In this document: positions 1-10,176 of the stretch, piece by piece
Layout: every line of letters starts with the position of its first letter
How positions within the stretch are numbered: position 1 is the first letter of the stretch
DNA from: Massospora cicadina
Taxonomy: Eukaryota > Entomophthoromycota > Entomophthoromycetes > Entomophthorales > Entomophthoraceae
NCBI GenBank assembly: GCA_022478985.1
Contig: JAKSZP010009620.1
Location: 1-64,000 of the forward strand
DNA: 64,000 nt
Direction of reading: 5' to 3'
The notes under the pieces: generated by a model
Told to the model about the DNA's origin: nothing
The model's input: the letters and a program-made list of their open reading frames with translations, nothing else
Databases searched by the model: none
Program-made: the position numbers and the translations under genes

Positions 1-1
1 A

Positions 2-616
2 GATCCCACCCCCAATACCCACACTTACTTCAGCAGGACTATTGTGGGAATTAGCAAAATCTGTGCTGAGATTACCAATTTGAAATCGGTTGGATCTAAT
101 TTGGCTGGCAATCTGGCTGATGCCCAAAATTTGAATGACTGTAAAAGCATGAAGAATGAGTTATCAGCTGGATTGCCTGATGGTTCCAATTCAATCTCCA
201 GACTAGTTGAACAAATATTGGGCACTATCAAAAAGGGCTCAAAGTCCTCAAATAGTAATTTGGGCGTTGCATCCAATGTGCTGCTGTTGACTGAACAAAT
301 GGTTAAATGACCGAGTGTGGGCAAGTTGGCCATCCTGAACTCGTTCCTAACCAAATGGACCTGTCCCTATAAGGGATGGCCTTGGGGGATTCCCATCGCC
401 CATTGGGCCAAACGCCATCATGCTAATTGTCAGAGACATAGTCAAGCCCTGGTTTGGACGTTTGAGGTTAAACTGACAGAGACTTGGCCCGCCACCAAAA
501 TTTGTGATGTCAGTTCCCAAATAATAAACCCCCCATTCCCAAACAATGCGCCAGTTAGGCCGAATTTGTTGGGTCACAATCCCAACCCTGTCACTACCCA
601 ATTGACCACTATTTAA
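2..616 (+). pseudogene. LTR-borne ORFa (U3 segment) in LTR A
   Basis: An open frame runs from base 2 to 616 with one internal stop (TGA at 308-310). It aligns along its length with ORFa of LTR B: both have K/R-x-ICAEI, L-x-G-[LM]-PDG, then a GWPWGIP-x-AH block followed by C/R-HHAN and FEVKL-x-x-TWP. The terminal stop overlaps the TATA-like box at 609-618. No domain is recognised. It is mainly hydrophilic, with no signal peptide or membrane segment visible. Protein-level matching between copies that differ in DNA suggests it once coded, but function is unknown. The N-terminal D-L-x-H motif seen in the other LTRs would lie left of the window. Confidence 0.55.
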
Positions 617-655
617 TCAGTTGCATGGCACTGAGAAAATTGTTGGTCAATTTTA
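609..655 (+). promoter_or_regulatory. TATA-like box and downstream conserved block of LTR A
   Basis: CTATTTAATC lies at 609-618, followed about 25 bases later by TTGTTGGTCAATTTT (about 639-653). The pair occurs at the same place in LTR B and, slightly altered, in L. It is inferred to be the LTR core promoter and initiation region. The ORFa stop codon lies inside the TATA-like box. Confidence 0.45.
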
Positions 656-1325
656 TTACTTTCCTTTCCTAATAGAATTTTTGCCAAAAAATCAAATTTT
701 CTTTATTTCCCATTCTGACCGCATCCCAGATGGCTTTTCCCTGGTGGTCTGTCACCCCGCGCTCCGGGTGGGCTTTACCAATTCTCTTGGTCACCATGGC
801 TCCCTCTATCACCGATTGGGCCCAGCGAGTCTATCACTTTTGGTCTTACAACCCCGCTCTTATGAATTTCTGACAACGATATATGGGAATCTTATAGCCC
901 TATGTACAACAATGTATAGAGAGAATCCATCTCCCTGTCACCCCAATGAGTTAGCCCCTCAAGCCAAGAATCTCATTGAGACTGTCCCATTACTCCCACC
1001 TCCTGCAGTTAGAACCAGTGAACTGGGAATGGGTTCAGTGTGGTTTGCCGTTGGGACACTCCTTACCCTGTTGTTACACCACCACCTCATGGTATCACAT
1101 TTCCCAGCTCCATATCAAGTTGTACAGTTGGCAATGCCTCTGGCATTCTGGCTTGCTTTTTGGGTGTTCACACATCCCGACTGGCAGGCTAGTCTAAAAT
1201 TCTTCTGCCGTTTCCATGACAAAGAGCAGCAAAGTTCAATCAAGTGTAATAAAGATGACCATTCTTCTTATTCCTTGCCCTCCTTATTGGCATTATCCTC
1301 TCAGTTTGGAAGCACCATTACCTGA
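621..1325 (+). pseudogene. LTR-borne ORFb (downstream of promoter) running into F gag
   Basis: This is a 234-codon open frame. The last part inside the LTR (about 1027-1221) contains a hydrophobic W-F-A-V-G segment, a second segment around P-L-A-F-W and the C-terminal block HPDWQASL followed by a C-R-F-H-D ending. The same ending recurs in LTRs B, J, K, L and P. The upstream half of this copy is probably frameshifted: another frame reads a TPxxxNW-like motif shared with K and L (MAPSITDW here). The frame does not stop at the LTR end (1221); it continues 34 codons into F. A short two-pass membrane protein is the best structural guess; its role is unknown. Confidence 0.5.
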
Positions 1326-1350
1326 ATTAATTTCCAGTAAATCAAATCAA

Positions 1351-2033
1351 TGACAAGGCTATCATAGATACTAGATCCCCGGTGAATGTTGTCTCCTCCA
1401 AATTGGTCAAACGGATCAAATTAAACCCCAATATTTCTCATTATGAAGAATGTGGCACCGCCAGCCCTCAGAGTACTCGGTCTATTGGAGCTTTTTCATC
1501 ACTTCCTCTGAAAATTGGGAAATTAACCTTTACCATTCCAGCAATTGTGCTCAATAATTTGAGTTATGGCCTACTCTTGGGAACTCAATTTTCACGAGAA
1601 TTTGATGGAATTATCAACTACCCTGACTCATCATTGTCTCTCTTGGGGTATCGAGTTCCCTTACTTTTATCTGATCATGCTTCCACTCAACGTCAGTTAT
1701 GTCTGCTAGAAGGAACTAAAAGGTCTTATTCACTTCAGTATCAGGTTGAAAATCCTCATGTAAAATTACCTCCTACCATTGCTGATATTGAAGAGGGAAT
1801 GTCTATTTTTCTCCTGAGAAATTAGTTATTCCACTAAAATCACAAGTGATCATTAATACTTCTTTGCACTTTTTGATTCCCAAGGGGCATTCGATACAAG
1901 TCCAGGGCACTGTAAATCCTTCTGCCAAAGAACTCTTGCCTTGTCCTGGAATATTGGATTATGCTTATTCAGACTCTTTATATGTCTTACTAGCGAACCA
2001 TACTGATGTGCCAAAACCAGTAGATTGAGAGCA
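1351..2033 (+). pseudogene. F protease domain
   Basis: An IIDTRSPVNVVSSKLV motif begins near 1361. It is the aspartic protease signature (usual D-T-G-A) with G changed to R and A to S. Then comes the Gypsy-type FSSLPLKIGK...LLLGTQF stretch. Loss of one T near 1808 relative to G shifts the frame; ORF 1382-1825 stops there and the next frame carries the remainder to about 2026, where a TGA is shared with G. The protein would cleave the Gag-Pol polyprotein. The altered active-site triad and frameshift argue it is dead. Confidence 0.75.
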
Positions 2034-2099
2034 CCTGATTGCTTAGGTCAAGCTGTTACCCTTATCTCGTATCTATGATGTTAAGCCCTTTGGGAGTTT

Positions 2100-2960
2100 A
2101 CAAGACTTTGGATTGGAGAGTGATCAGGAAATCCTTACTGTGGGACCTGCTATCGGTAAACATCTCTCTAAAAAACAGGAGAAACAAGTGCTTTAATTTT
2201 TGGATGAGTATTCCGACATTTTTGCTAGGCATACTTACGATTTTGGGAAGATGAAAGGTGTAGTGCATACTGTTGAAACTGGTGAACACCTTCCTATCCG
2301 TGCGAAGCCATATCATAAATCCTAAGTAGAAGAAGCCCTGGTTACTAAGGAGTTGAATCAATTGCTGGAGGCTGGATTATTGAAACCCTCCAATAGTCCC
2401 TGGGCATCCCCATTGTTGTTGGTTAAGAAGAAAGATGGTTCTCATCGAGTTCTGATAGATTAAAATCGATTAAATGCTATTACCCAATGGGACTGTTATC
2501 CCTTACCTAGGATTGATGATTCTCTTAGTTTGTTGGCTGGATCCACCTATTTATCAGCCATGGACTTAGCCAGTGGATATTGGCAAATCGAACTGTCTCC
2601 AGAAGATCGTGCCAAATGTGCCCTGATATCAAGTAAAGGGTTGTTTGAACCAACTTGCATGCCTCAAGGCCTAAGCAATGCCCCCACAACTTTCCAAAGG
2701 GCCATGGACAGTATGCTCCGGGATTTAAAGCTTAATTGTGTTCTGGTATATCTTGACAACATTACCATGTTTTCCAAAACCTTTACTGAGCATTTAAACT
2801 ATCTAAAAGAAGTATTCAGCTGAGTTTGTGTTTTTCCTTAATACTCAAGCCCTCCAAGTGCTCATTCTTTTAAAATGAAATGGACTTCTTAGGAAATCAG
2901 GTTTCAGCCAAAAGGTATTTGACCCCTTGCAGACAAAGTTCAAGCCATCCAACAGATGCC
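2100..2960 (+). pseudogene. F reverse transcriptase domain
   Basis: RT landmarks are in order: SPWASPLLLVKKKDG (about 2395), SAMDLASGYWQ (about 2557), CMPQGLSNAPTTFQ (about 2656) and V-Y-L-D-N at 2746-2760. The catalytic Y-x-D-D is therefore changed to Y-L-D-N; twin G keeps Y-L-D-D. In-frame stops include TAA after YHKS (shared with G) and TAA in the VLID box (F only). A stop and frameshift near 2821 precede the RNase H part. It would copy the element RNA into DNA in the virus-like particle. Confidence 0.8.
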
Positions 2961-3553
2961 TCCTCCCTCTTCTTTACAGGATATTAAAGTCTTTCTTAGT
3001 ATAGTTGGGTATTATTGTCAATTTAATCCCAACTTTGCTGATATGGCTGAACCCTTAATTTATCTATTGCAAAAAGGAGTGTCTTTCGAGTGGGGATTAG
3101 CTCAAGAACAGTCTTTCAATTCTCTGCATACCGCCTTGATGAAGGCACCTGTTCTAATTCACCCCCAGTTTGATAAGCCTTTCTTTCTACATATGGATGC
3201 AAGCAATGTCACCATTGGGGCTATTTTATCTCAGTGTGATGAAGAAAATAAGGATCATTTTGTTGCTTACTATAGCAAAGCTTTGTCAAAGGCTGAACGA
3301 AATTATAGTGTTACTGAGCAGGAATGTTTGGCGGTAATTTTGGCCATCAAGTATTTTTGGCCCTTTTTATATGGTACCCATTTCACCGTTATTACCGACC
3401 ATTCCTCCTTATGATGGCTGCAGAATATGGAGGATCCTGATGGGAGGTTGGCCCATTGGGCTTTATGATTGCAAAATTACTATTTTTCCATTGTTCATCG
3501 CTCAGGAGCTCAGCATCAATTTGCAGATGGTTTATCCCGACTACCTATTCTGA
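2956..3553 (+). pseudogene. F RT connection and RNase H domain
   Basis: It starts with MPPPSSLQDIKVFL and GYYCQFNPNFA, then LHMDASN (RNase H first Asp) and YYSKALSKAERNYSVTEQE with CLAVI, the standard Ty3/Gypsy RNase H core. A TGA interrupts the frame at about 3412, where G has CAA. The following text continues as a typical tether (RSGAQHQFADGLSRLP). Role: degradation of RNA in the RNA-DNA hybrid. Confidence 0.8.
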
Positions 3554-3559
3554 CCTTGG

Positions 3560-4760
3560 AACCAGAAAAAGAAGAACGCTTGTATAATCTTATTGGATGA
3601 CTGGAATTATGGGATTGAGAGATTGAAGAGGATTGAGCCTATCTAAAATCAATTACCAAGGATACTATGATTCAAGATGGAACTTTGTATAAGAAAGTCA
3701 AGTCTAAGTGGTTACCCTTCCTACATCCCAACTCCAGGTTTCACGCTGTAATGGAAGGTCATGAACAAGTCAGTCATAGCGGATTAAATAAAACTCAAGA
3801 ATGGTTGAAGACTCAATACTATTGGAACAACATGACAGAGTTTATTTGGGAGACTCTTGACTCATGTCTTACTTGCAAACGTCATGGAACTGCCAACCCT
3901 TCTTATCAACATCAAGTCATTACCCCAACTAAGGCGTTTGAAGTAGTCAGCATTGATGTTGTAGGGCCTTTTCCTCGAGGAGTGCATGGTCATCAGTATA
4001 TCATTATGGCCGTTGACCATTTGACCAAATGGGGTGAGGCCATTTCAATTGCTACCCCTTCAGCTAAGACTACAGCCTTTTTCCTAAATCAGCATATTAT
4101 TTCCCAACATGGATGACCAAAGGTCCTTATGTCAGATAATGAAACTAATTTCACCTCGCAGCTTATACAGGAGTTATCAAAATTATTTAACAATACTCAG
4201 AGATTTGTTGTCCCATATAATCCATCCACAAATGGGGCCATTGAACGAGTTAATGGAACCTTGGTCTTGCTTTTAAGGAAATTGGCCTCGACTGATCCAA
4301 CTCAGTGGAATTTTTATTTACCTAGTGCCTTGTTTGCTTATCAGATAAGCTATCACCGCATTATCAAGATGTCCCCATTTAAGTGTATATATGGGCGGTA
4401 TCCTTCAGTATCCTTCTAGTGTTTAGACTATCCTTGAAGAAAGCATCCCAGAAAATTCTGATTTAGTTATGAGAAATTTGGCTGATGAGATTATCCGCCT
4501 CCAGGCTCAAGCAATGAATTCAATTGAAATCACCACTTGAAGAGAGACTCTACAAAGCAATCAACATAAACCAGTCTTACCTGAATATCAGATTGGAGAT
4601 TATGTTATGTATTATTTTTCTTGGCCAGGCAGATGGACTGAAAAACTGGGATCTAATTTGTCTAGTCCTTATAGAGTTATATTTCTAAAGAATTAGAATA
4701 TTTGATTGTTCATACTGATACTGGTATTGTGGTAAATCATATTCATCCTAGGTTTTTAAG
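3560..4760 (+). pseudogene. F integrase domain (D,D-35-E present, interrupted by stops)
   Basis: Frame 3667-4116 has a zinc-binding H-H-C-C region (HEQVSHSG ... CLTCKRHG) and the first catalytic Asp in SIDVVGPF. Frame 4129-4419 has the second Asp in MSDNETNF and the Glu in NGAIERVNG; exactly 35 residues separate them, the usual D-35-E spacing. A single TGA (4114-4116) after SQHG splits the domain, and three TGA codons lie just upstream (about 3597-3640); all four are shared with G. A GPY/F-like region follows at about 4590-4690, with no clear chromodomain. It would join element cDNA to the chromosome. Confidence 0.85.
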
Positions 4761-4788
4761 AAGTCATCCTCCACCGCAATCAAATCTT

Positions 4789-4799
4789 GAGGAGGGAAG
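4789..4799 (+). other. F polypurine tract
   Basis: GAGGAGGGAAG lies immediately before the 3' LTR that starts TGTTGGGATT at 4800. G has GAGGGGGAAG in the same position before TGTCAGG. It is the expected primer for plus-strand DNA. Confidence 0.8.
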
Positions 4800-5131
4800 T
4801 GTTGGGATTTCACCAAATTTGCATATCTCTGAAAAATCCCCTTCCTCAATTCCCCTGACATCATCAGAAGGAGCAAGCAATCTATCAAATTTGATGTTCA
4901 ATTGGATCCTGATCAACTGATTGAAGATTTGATCACGCAGAGATTAATTCATTCTGATAGATTACAAACTGTAAAAAAGCCTATAAATATTTCCTCTTTT
5001 CGAAAATAAAAATTAGGTCAAGTTTAACCTGTATTTTCTTATTTACTTCAATGCATTTTTGGAGAATCCGCCCAGTGTAAATTTGAGATATAACCTGCCC
5101 CATTGGGAGTGTAATTTAAAACTTCAAGAGC
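4800..5131 (+). repeat. F 3' LTR (short, about 332 bp)
   Basis: It begins TGTTGGGATTTCACC after the polypurine tract and has a TATA-like TATAAATA near 4983. It aligns with G's 338-bp 3' LTR to its end (CTTCAAGAGC here, CTTCCAGACA in G). This LTR type is short and unrelated to the long ORF-bearing LTRs. The exact right end is placed by homology to G. Confidence 0.75.
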
Positions 5132-5960
5132 CTTTTTAGTGACAGTATTTGCCAAGTTAGTCATAGCCTCTGCTTGTATTTGAATGATGTGCTGGGCTAA
5201 CTTTTTCATGGCTTGTTCATGGTCATTCCTGTCAGAAAAGACATCTTTGGCTCCTAAAGCTGGCACACCAGGTTCCCATCCATACAACGCACGGAAAGGT
5301 TCATTTTGAGGATATGATACTAACTAATGCAATAGGCCATAAGCGCGCATGGTAGGTAGAGATCCTAATTAAGAGGGTCTTAATTGACCATTTTTTAAAG
5401 TATAGAAACCATGGTTCCATTTAATCATTCTACAGCCCCATTTGTGGATGGATTGTAGGGGGCGGGAAGAGTTTGTGGTTATAGAAGTGGCGAGGAGATT
5501 TACCACTCTGGAGGTGAAGTTTGTCCACTTGTTGCAAAGGAGAACTTGGGTGAAGCCATGTTGAGTTAAGATTTTTTTGATGTAAAAAGGTAGTAGTGGC
5601 TTTGGCAGTATGAGCGGGGAGAGAAACAGCCTCAACCAATTTGGTGAAATGACCAATTATAACCAAGATTTAACGATTTTCCCTGTTAATCTGAGGGAGA
5701 GGACCTTACTACATCCAAACTTATGGTGTGAAAAGGTTGTTGGGGCGTCGTAGGTTGATACTGATATTGGGCCTTGAAGCTGGATTGTTTTTACAGATCA
5801 GGCAGGCATCCAAGTCTTCAATTATGGTTTCCATGATGCCCTCACTAATAATACCGCTCTTTAACACAATTGTATATTTTTCAGACTTCGCCATTCCCCA
5901 TGATAGTATGAGACTCCAGGATAACAGATTCTCGCTCTGATGACTGGAGATAGAGCAACC
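5132..5960 (-). pseudogene. C integrase (C-terminal part cut by F)
   Basis: Fragments in two frames give FTKLVEAVSLPAHTAK and then ILTQHGFTQVLLCNKWTNFTS, with PSTNGAVERLNG recognisable around 5420-5450 (the catalytic Glu). Downstream, HEQAMKKLAQHIIQIQAEAM matches the integrase tail of F and G (ADEIIRLQAQAM). Frameshifts occur near 5560-5600. The zinc-binding portion upstream (5740-5960) is too decayed to read with confidence. Confidence 0.65.
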
Positions 5961-5989
5961 AGTTTACTCCTACTTTCTTATATAACTTA

Positions 5990-6397
5990 CCACCTCCCAC
6001 CTTAGTGTTTCTGGAATGCTAAACTAGCATCTTTTGTACTGGTTCATCCTCATCCGCTCATGCGTCAAGAGTCATGAGGAGGTCATGTAACCTCTAAGCT
6101 TCACTATTGTATAAGTGAAGAAGGTCAGCCGCGCCAACCCGTCTAAATTCATATGGTAAGTTCCTTCCCGGTGCTCAATGGTCATGTCATAGTGTTGAAA
6201 CTAAAGGCTCAGAAGCCAACCACCCAGTGGAGCCATTTATATCTGTAAGCGCTTCTTGAATGCGTGGTCAGTAACCACTTTGAATGACGTCCCATATAAG
6301 AAGGGTGGTAGTATTTGACAGCAAGCAAGATGGCCAGGCACTAATTCTTAGTGACGCTATAGTTGCGCTCAGCTTTTGAGAGAATTTTGCTGAAGTA
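5990..6397 (-). pseudogene. C RNase H, distal half
   Basis: The minus strand reads YFSKILSKAERNYSVT, a stop where E is expected, then CLAILLAVKYY, the Ty3/Gypsy RNase H core. It is the direct continuation of the half ending at about 11970; the LINE insertion separates them. Confidence 0.7.
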
Positions 6398-6411
6398 GGA
6401 CACAGGGGGAT
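6398..6411 (+). repeat. Left target-site duplication of LINE A
   Basis: GGACACAGGGGGAT compares with GGAAACAGTGTGAT at 11956-11969: 11 of 14 bases match. The right copy best preserves the host RNase H codons (GINHTVS), so the left copy has drifted. Confidence 0.55.
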
Positions 6412-6730
6412 CAAAACTTTTCTCTCTAGTTGAAATCACTAATTGCAACTGATTCAATTCAAAACTAGGTAAGTTTGATAATCTCTTTGAGGAGATTAGT
6501 GTGCACCCAATGTCAGATAGTAGTTGGGCTAAAAAGTATATGGAACAGGATTAGTCTTCACACTATCCAAAGTTTGTAAACGCCCTGGTGACACTGGTGG
6601 CCTAGATAAAAATAATAAAATGGCCATGAGTACTTTATTGGAGATTTAGCCCAGCAATTGAAATGCAACTAGTTTATAAAAACTCTGCATTCCTGCTCCT
6701 GTCATCAGTGGATCATGAGTTTGAGTTTTC

Positions 6731-7640
6731 ATGGATATTAACTTAACGGCGCTTCAGGAAAAGTTCTGTGGAGATGTGAACAAACACTTCCTGGATGCAG
6801 TATATGTTGCACCACACTCCAATAACTGTGGTTAGTTATATCTCGGGTTTGCAACTAAACAAGCAGCGGACAAAGCTGCACAGGCGCATGTGGTGGTAGA
6901 CCTACTGGATGGTCAATGTGTGGTCAAGCTGAAGCGCACTCAGTGGATCAAGTTTAACCAGATTTTTTAGTTTTACTTCCTCCCCACAACGATAAAGCGC
7001 ACAGTGCTGGAGCACCACCTCATAGTTGGGCTTAGAAGCTATGTGGAACTTCACACCTCTGAAATGTAACATCTTACGTTTATTCCAGACCAGTGCATGG
7101 GCAAAGCAATTTCAGTGATCATCTCAACTGCGGTCATCATAGAAAACTTTACCCAAAACCCATACACTGCATTTGTGAACATTGATGGGCAGAAATCCTG
7201 CCCATTCTGCATTACGGTGAATAGTGCGCCCCTATCTGCACTTTTGTTGCGCTTTTGGCCACAAGGCTCGCACATGCCCTTCCAGAGAGGGCATAACTCG
7301 AAATGGAATCCTCCCTGATGCATCAGGCAGCGCAGACTCCCATTATGAACCTGTCATTGACACCAATGCCACCTTCCCGTGGGGCGCGTAGGGGTATTAC
7401 ATTCAGGTTAAACCTGTGTCCCCGCAGGAGCGCAAAGAGGCCAAACAGGCCCATAGAGCAGTGGCCAAGGCAGCAGCTATGGCCACATCCATGATCCTGA
7501 TTTCCAGGACCCAGGATGACATTTAGTCATTTGCAGCTGAAGTGGCTTGAGAATCTGCTCACCAATCAGATTGGGCCAACCAACCTGCGGACCAGATGAG
7601 TGAGTCAGATTTTCCTGAGCAAAATTACTAAGCACCAATC
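6731..7640 (+). pseudogene. LINE A ORF1 (nucleic-acid-binding protein)
   Basis: It starts at an ATG (6731) giving MDINLTALQEKF, followed by G-x-L-Y-L-G-F-A-T-K-Q-A-A. This aligns with the ORF1 of LINE B (HYIDVGFTEAALADHAA) and of the LINE at 15700 (YFDIGFHTEEYAAAAV). A zinc-knuckle remnant, CCAFGHKARTCP, is read in another frame near 7245-7280. ORF1 proteins of this type bind element RNA. The frame is broken several times. Confidence 0.6.
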
Positions 7641-7884
7641 AAAACCGATTCTTCTACCCACTTCCCTACCAAGGTTTTGTCAGTCTCCAATGATGCACAG
7701 CAGGTACACAGCAACGCAAAAAAGTAATAACAAATCATTTAAAACCAAATACATTAATAGACCCACAGCAAAGAAAAATTTTAAGGATGATTACACTCCG
7801 CCAGTGACCCATTGGCAAGAACAAAAAGCTGCTATGGAAGCTATTAAAGAAGCACAGGAAGGGCAAGGGGACCAGATCAGTGTA

Positions 7885-7919
7885 TCCCCCCTTTATTTTG
7901 GAACCACCTAGTGCTAAAA
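7885..7919 (+). repeat. LINE-B-type 3' tail inside LINE A
   Basis: The plus strand ends GGAACCACCTAGTGCTAAAAAAA. It matches the 3' terminus of LINE B (GGGACCATCTAGTACTAAAA on its own strand), including a C-rich run just before. This suggests a 5'-truncated LINE insertion between LINE A's two ORFs. A TGGCAAG repeat at about 7813 and 7923 is a weak candidate target duplication, so the left boundary is uncertain. Confidence 0.5.
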
Positions 7920-7938
7920 AAATGGCAAGGGGGCCTTT

Positions 7939-7963
7939 CCCATTGCACCTAAGGTGCAATGGG
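7939..7963. repeat. Perfect 12-bp palindrome with 1-base loop
   Basis: CCCATTGCACCT, then A, then AGGTGCAATGGG. In RNA it would be a very stable hairpin. It lies directly after the LINE tail at 7885-7919 and before ORF2 of LINE A. Function unknown. Confidence 0.7.
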
Positions 7964-7989
7964 GGGAGCCTTCACAATAGGGACATTTA

Positions 7990-8640
7990 ACTTTGCTGGA
8001 CTCTAGGCCTCGCCATCCTGGGCTAGGAAACTGAGTTTTTAAAAATAATTCAACTGTGGACATCCTGACCATTCAGGAAACCCACTATCCAAACAGTGCC
8101 AAGATATATGGGCAATCATGCTCATTTCCTCCCTTTCTTTTTTGGTTGTTGCACTGTGGGGTTCTTATATGTGTGCCTCATAGTTTGAAATTTATTTCTA
8201 AAAAATTGCACCATGATGGATGTATGCTTGTAGTGTCCTTTCATGAGATGATGAAGTGCATGCTATCATTGATATGTATGCCCCAACCTGTGCGCGGGCT
8301 CATCAGGAATTCCTCTCAGATGTAACTTCCCTTCCACTTACTCCTGATCCATTTGTAATTGGCAACCTGAACTTCTGGGCCAACCCAGCTACTAACCGCT
8401 GGCCTTCAACGCCTACCCACCACAAGGGCACATCAAACTACACGTTTTAAAAGCCACTTTAGGGATTTTTGGTACCCTCCACTAACATGCATCGCTGCTC
8501 CCCAACATGTCTCATCCTCATATGCACAACAGTCAGCTGAGGTCTATGTCTCGCACTGATCATATTCTTGCCCATTGGTCTTTCAGTCCCATATTACACA
8601 CTTTATGATGACAAAAATCGATTTATCTGACCATAGGTTG
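7990..8640 (+). pseudogene. LINE A ORF2 endonuclease domain
   Basis: VDILTIQETHYPN (from about 8056) corresponds to the catalytic QEPH/QETH box (IDIAAVQEPH in LINE B). The next frame gives IDMYAPTCARAHQEFL, VIGNLNFWANP (usual GDFN, with D lost) and, near 8620, LSDHRLV (the SDH box). Apurinic-type endonuclease nicks the target DNA to start reverse transcription. Frameshifts occur near 8250 and 8460, and the second catalytic box is altered. Confidence 0.7.
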
Positions 8641-9099
8641 GTGTCAAATTCCTTCACGTTGTCAAGCCCAGCGGCACAGGCGCCAAAGTGGTGCAAACTT
8701 CGTCCATCCAAGATCAAATCGCCCAGGTTTTCCTCATGGGTGGACACCACAGCATCGGCACCAGAGGTTGACAAATCATTATGTGCAGACCCACTTACTA
8801 CCTGGTCAACTTTCAAAGCAAACACCAACCGTCTGGTATGCCATCTCTCATCACATCGCTCCTGGGCTGCCTCAGTGGTCATTATGTGCATGCTTGCAGA
8901 AGTGGACCACCTGGAGTCTAATGTCCCTGCTGCAGGCTACAGCCTGGTTTGGGGTCTCAAGTGGGCAGAAGTGTCTGCTCATCTTAATGCACTGATAAGA
9001 CAGCACAAGAATCTTGTTTGTGTTCAGTTCAAAAAAATATGATGGCAGGTGACACATCCTCCGCCTATTTTTTCCAAAAATTCTTCATGCCGTGATAGA

Positions 9100-10170
9100 G
9101 CTTGGCCTGCACATAGGTGAGGCAGCTGGACTACTCCGTCGCAGAAACTCTAGCTGAAGTGGAAGTCAAAGTTCAAAAATATTACCCCGAATTGTATCAA
9201 TCTGATCCAGTTGTACCAGCCAAATTTGATAAGTTTCTCAATGGCGCACATATCTGCACCATTTCCCATTACCCAGAGTTCTTAAATTTAATTACTCAAA
9301 TTGACTCTGGTATGTCATTTGTAGTGCACTGCAGGAAATGCCCAGGTGCAGATAGCATTCCTTATGAGTTCTAGAAGAGATTTAAATTATTTATCTTCAT
9401 TGTTGCTAGCCTCAATGAGCCAGTGTCTGGTAGAAACGCGCCTCCTTTCAGGGGCCAGGAGGCATACACAATAACGCTTTACAGAAAAGGGGATAAGCTG
9501 GACTTGGCCAACTGGCGCCCCATATAACTTACTAATGCAGTTAATAAATTTTTTACTAAAATTATGGACAATGCCAGATATAATCTCCTCTGAGAAATTT
9601 AGTTTCATTCTCAAGTGGTCTATACGGGACAGAATACACAATGTAGCCAAAATCTGCCAATCCATGGCTACTGGGGCACTTGTTTTCTTAGACCAGCAGA
9701 AGGCTTATGATAGGGTCAACTGGGATTACCTTAAAGCCTGCCTCCACAAGTTCCACCTCCCCCATCATTTCATTAATTGGGTGATGTTGCACACAGAATC
9801 TGCCACAATGGCTGTGCGTGGCCCTGGCTTCCTCATGGATGTAGTTTGTCCTCAAAGGGTATACGTCAAGGGTACCCTTTAACCCCACTCTTTTACAACT
9901 TCAGCCTCAACCAACTTTTATGCAATGTGAATTCCCGCCTTGCTGGTGTCCATGTGCAAGGCCAAGCACCAGGTATGATGCTAGCATTTGCTTATGATTG
10001 TGTGGTTGGAGTGTCTAATAACCAAGATGCACGTGCACTAGAGGATACTATCCAGGATTACTCCAGGGTCAGTAACACTGCATTTAACGCCCAAAGACTG
10101 AAATCACTCTCCTCAGCCAGTACCAAGCCTGCTGGTCACAAGCACCTCATTTCCTACCTGCTTCAGAATT
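9100..10170 (+). pseudogene. LINE A ORF2 reverse transcriptase
   Basis: CPGADSIPYEF (9340), LANWRPI (9500), FLDQQKAYDRVNWDYL (9690), GIRQGYPLTPLFYNFSLN (about 9860) and AFAYDC (9984-10001) are the ordered RT boxes. The usual F-A-D-D is now F-A-Y-D. The 398-codon frame 9777-10973 is partly misleading: it is the RT frame to about 10130, out of frame to about 10540, then in frame again. Confidence 0.75.
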
Positions 10171-10176
10171 TAGCTC

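Larger units (their letters stand above)
1..1221 (+). repeat. Long LTR 'A' (5' end outside window), inserted next to Gypsy F
   Basis: This matches, in the same order, LTRs B (18721-19880) and L (57176-58656): an ORFa segment, a TATA-like box, a conserved TTGTTGGTCAATTTT block and an ORFb segment with a W/F-rich hydrophobic end. The right end is placed at TGACA (1217-1221), the terminus shared by B, K and L. Sequence homologous to element G's gag/nucleocapsid region resumes at base 1222. The simplest reading is that A is a solo LTR, or one end of an element, inserted into F. The left end and its target duplication lie outside the window, so solo status is not shown. Confidence 0.75.
1222..5131 (+). 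mobile_element. Ty3/Gypsy element F (degenerate; gag mostly outside or lost)
   Basis: Domains in order are protease, reverse transcriptase, RNase H, integrase, polypurine tract and 3' LTR. It is colinear with element G (59130-63040, opposite strand), and one integrase stretch of 149 codons is identical in both. F joins G-like sequence directly at 1222, in what is the nucleocapsid/protease linker of G, so most of gag lies left of LTR A or is missing. Many stops and at least two frameshifts make it non-functional. Its right end abuts the integrase of Gypsy C, so F probably inserted into C. Confidence 0.85.

Noticed and set aside
3597..4116. UGA read as tryptophan in F and G
   Set aside because: Several TGA codons stand where Trp would fit, but the same elements also use TGG for Trp and contain TAA and TAG stops and frameshifts. 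Shared decay explains it better than a variant genetic code.
7600..7911. Independent 103-codon protein
   Set aside because: The frame lies between LINE A ORF1 and ORF2 and ends in a LINE 3' tail, so it is transposon untranslated sequence.
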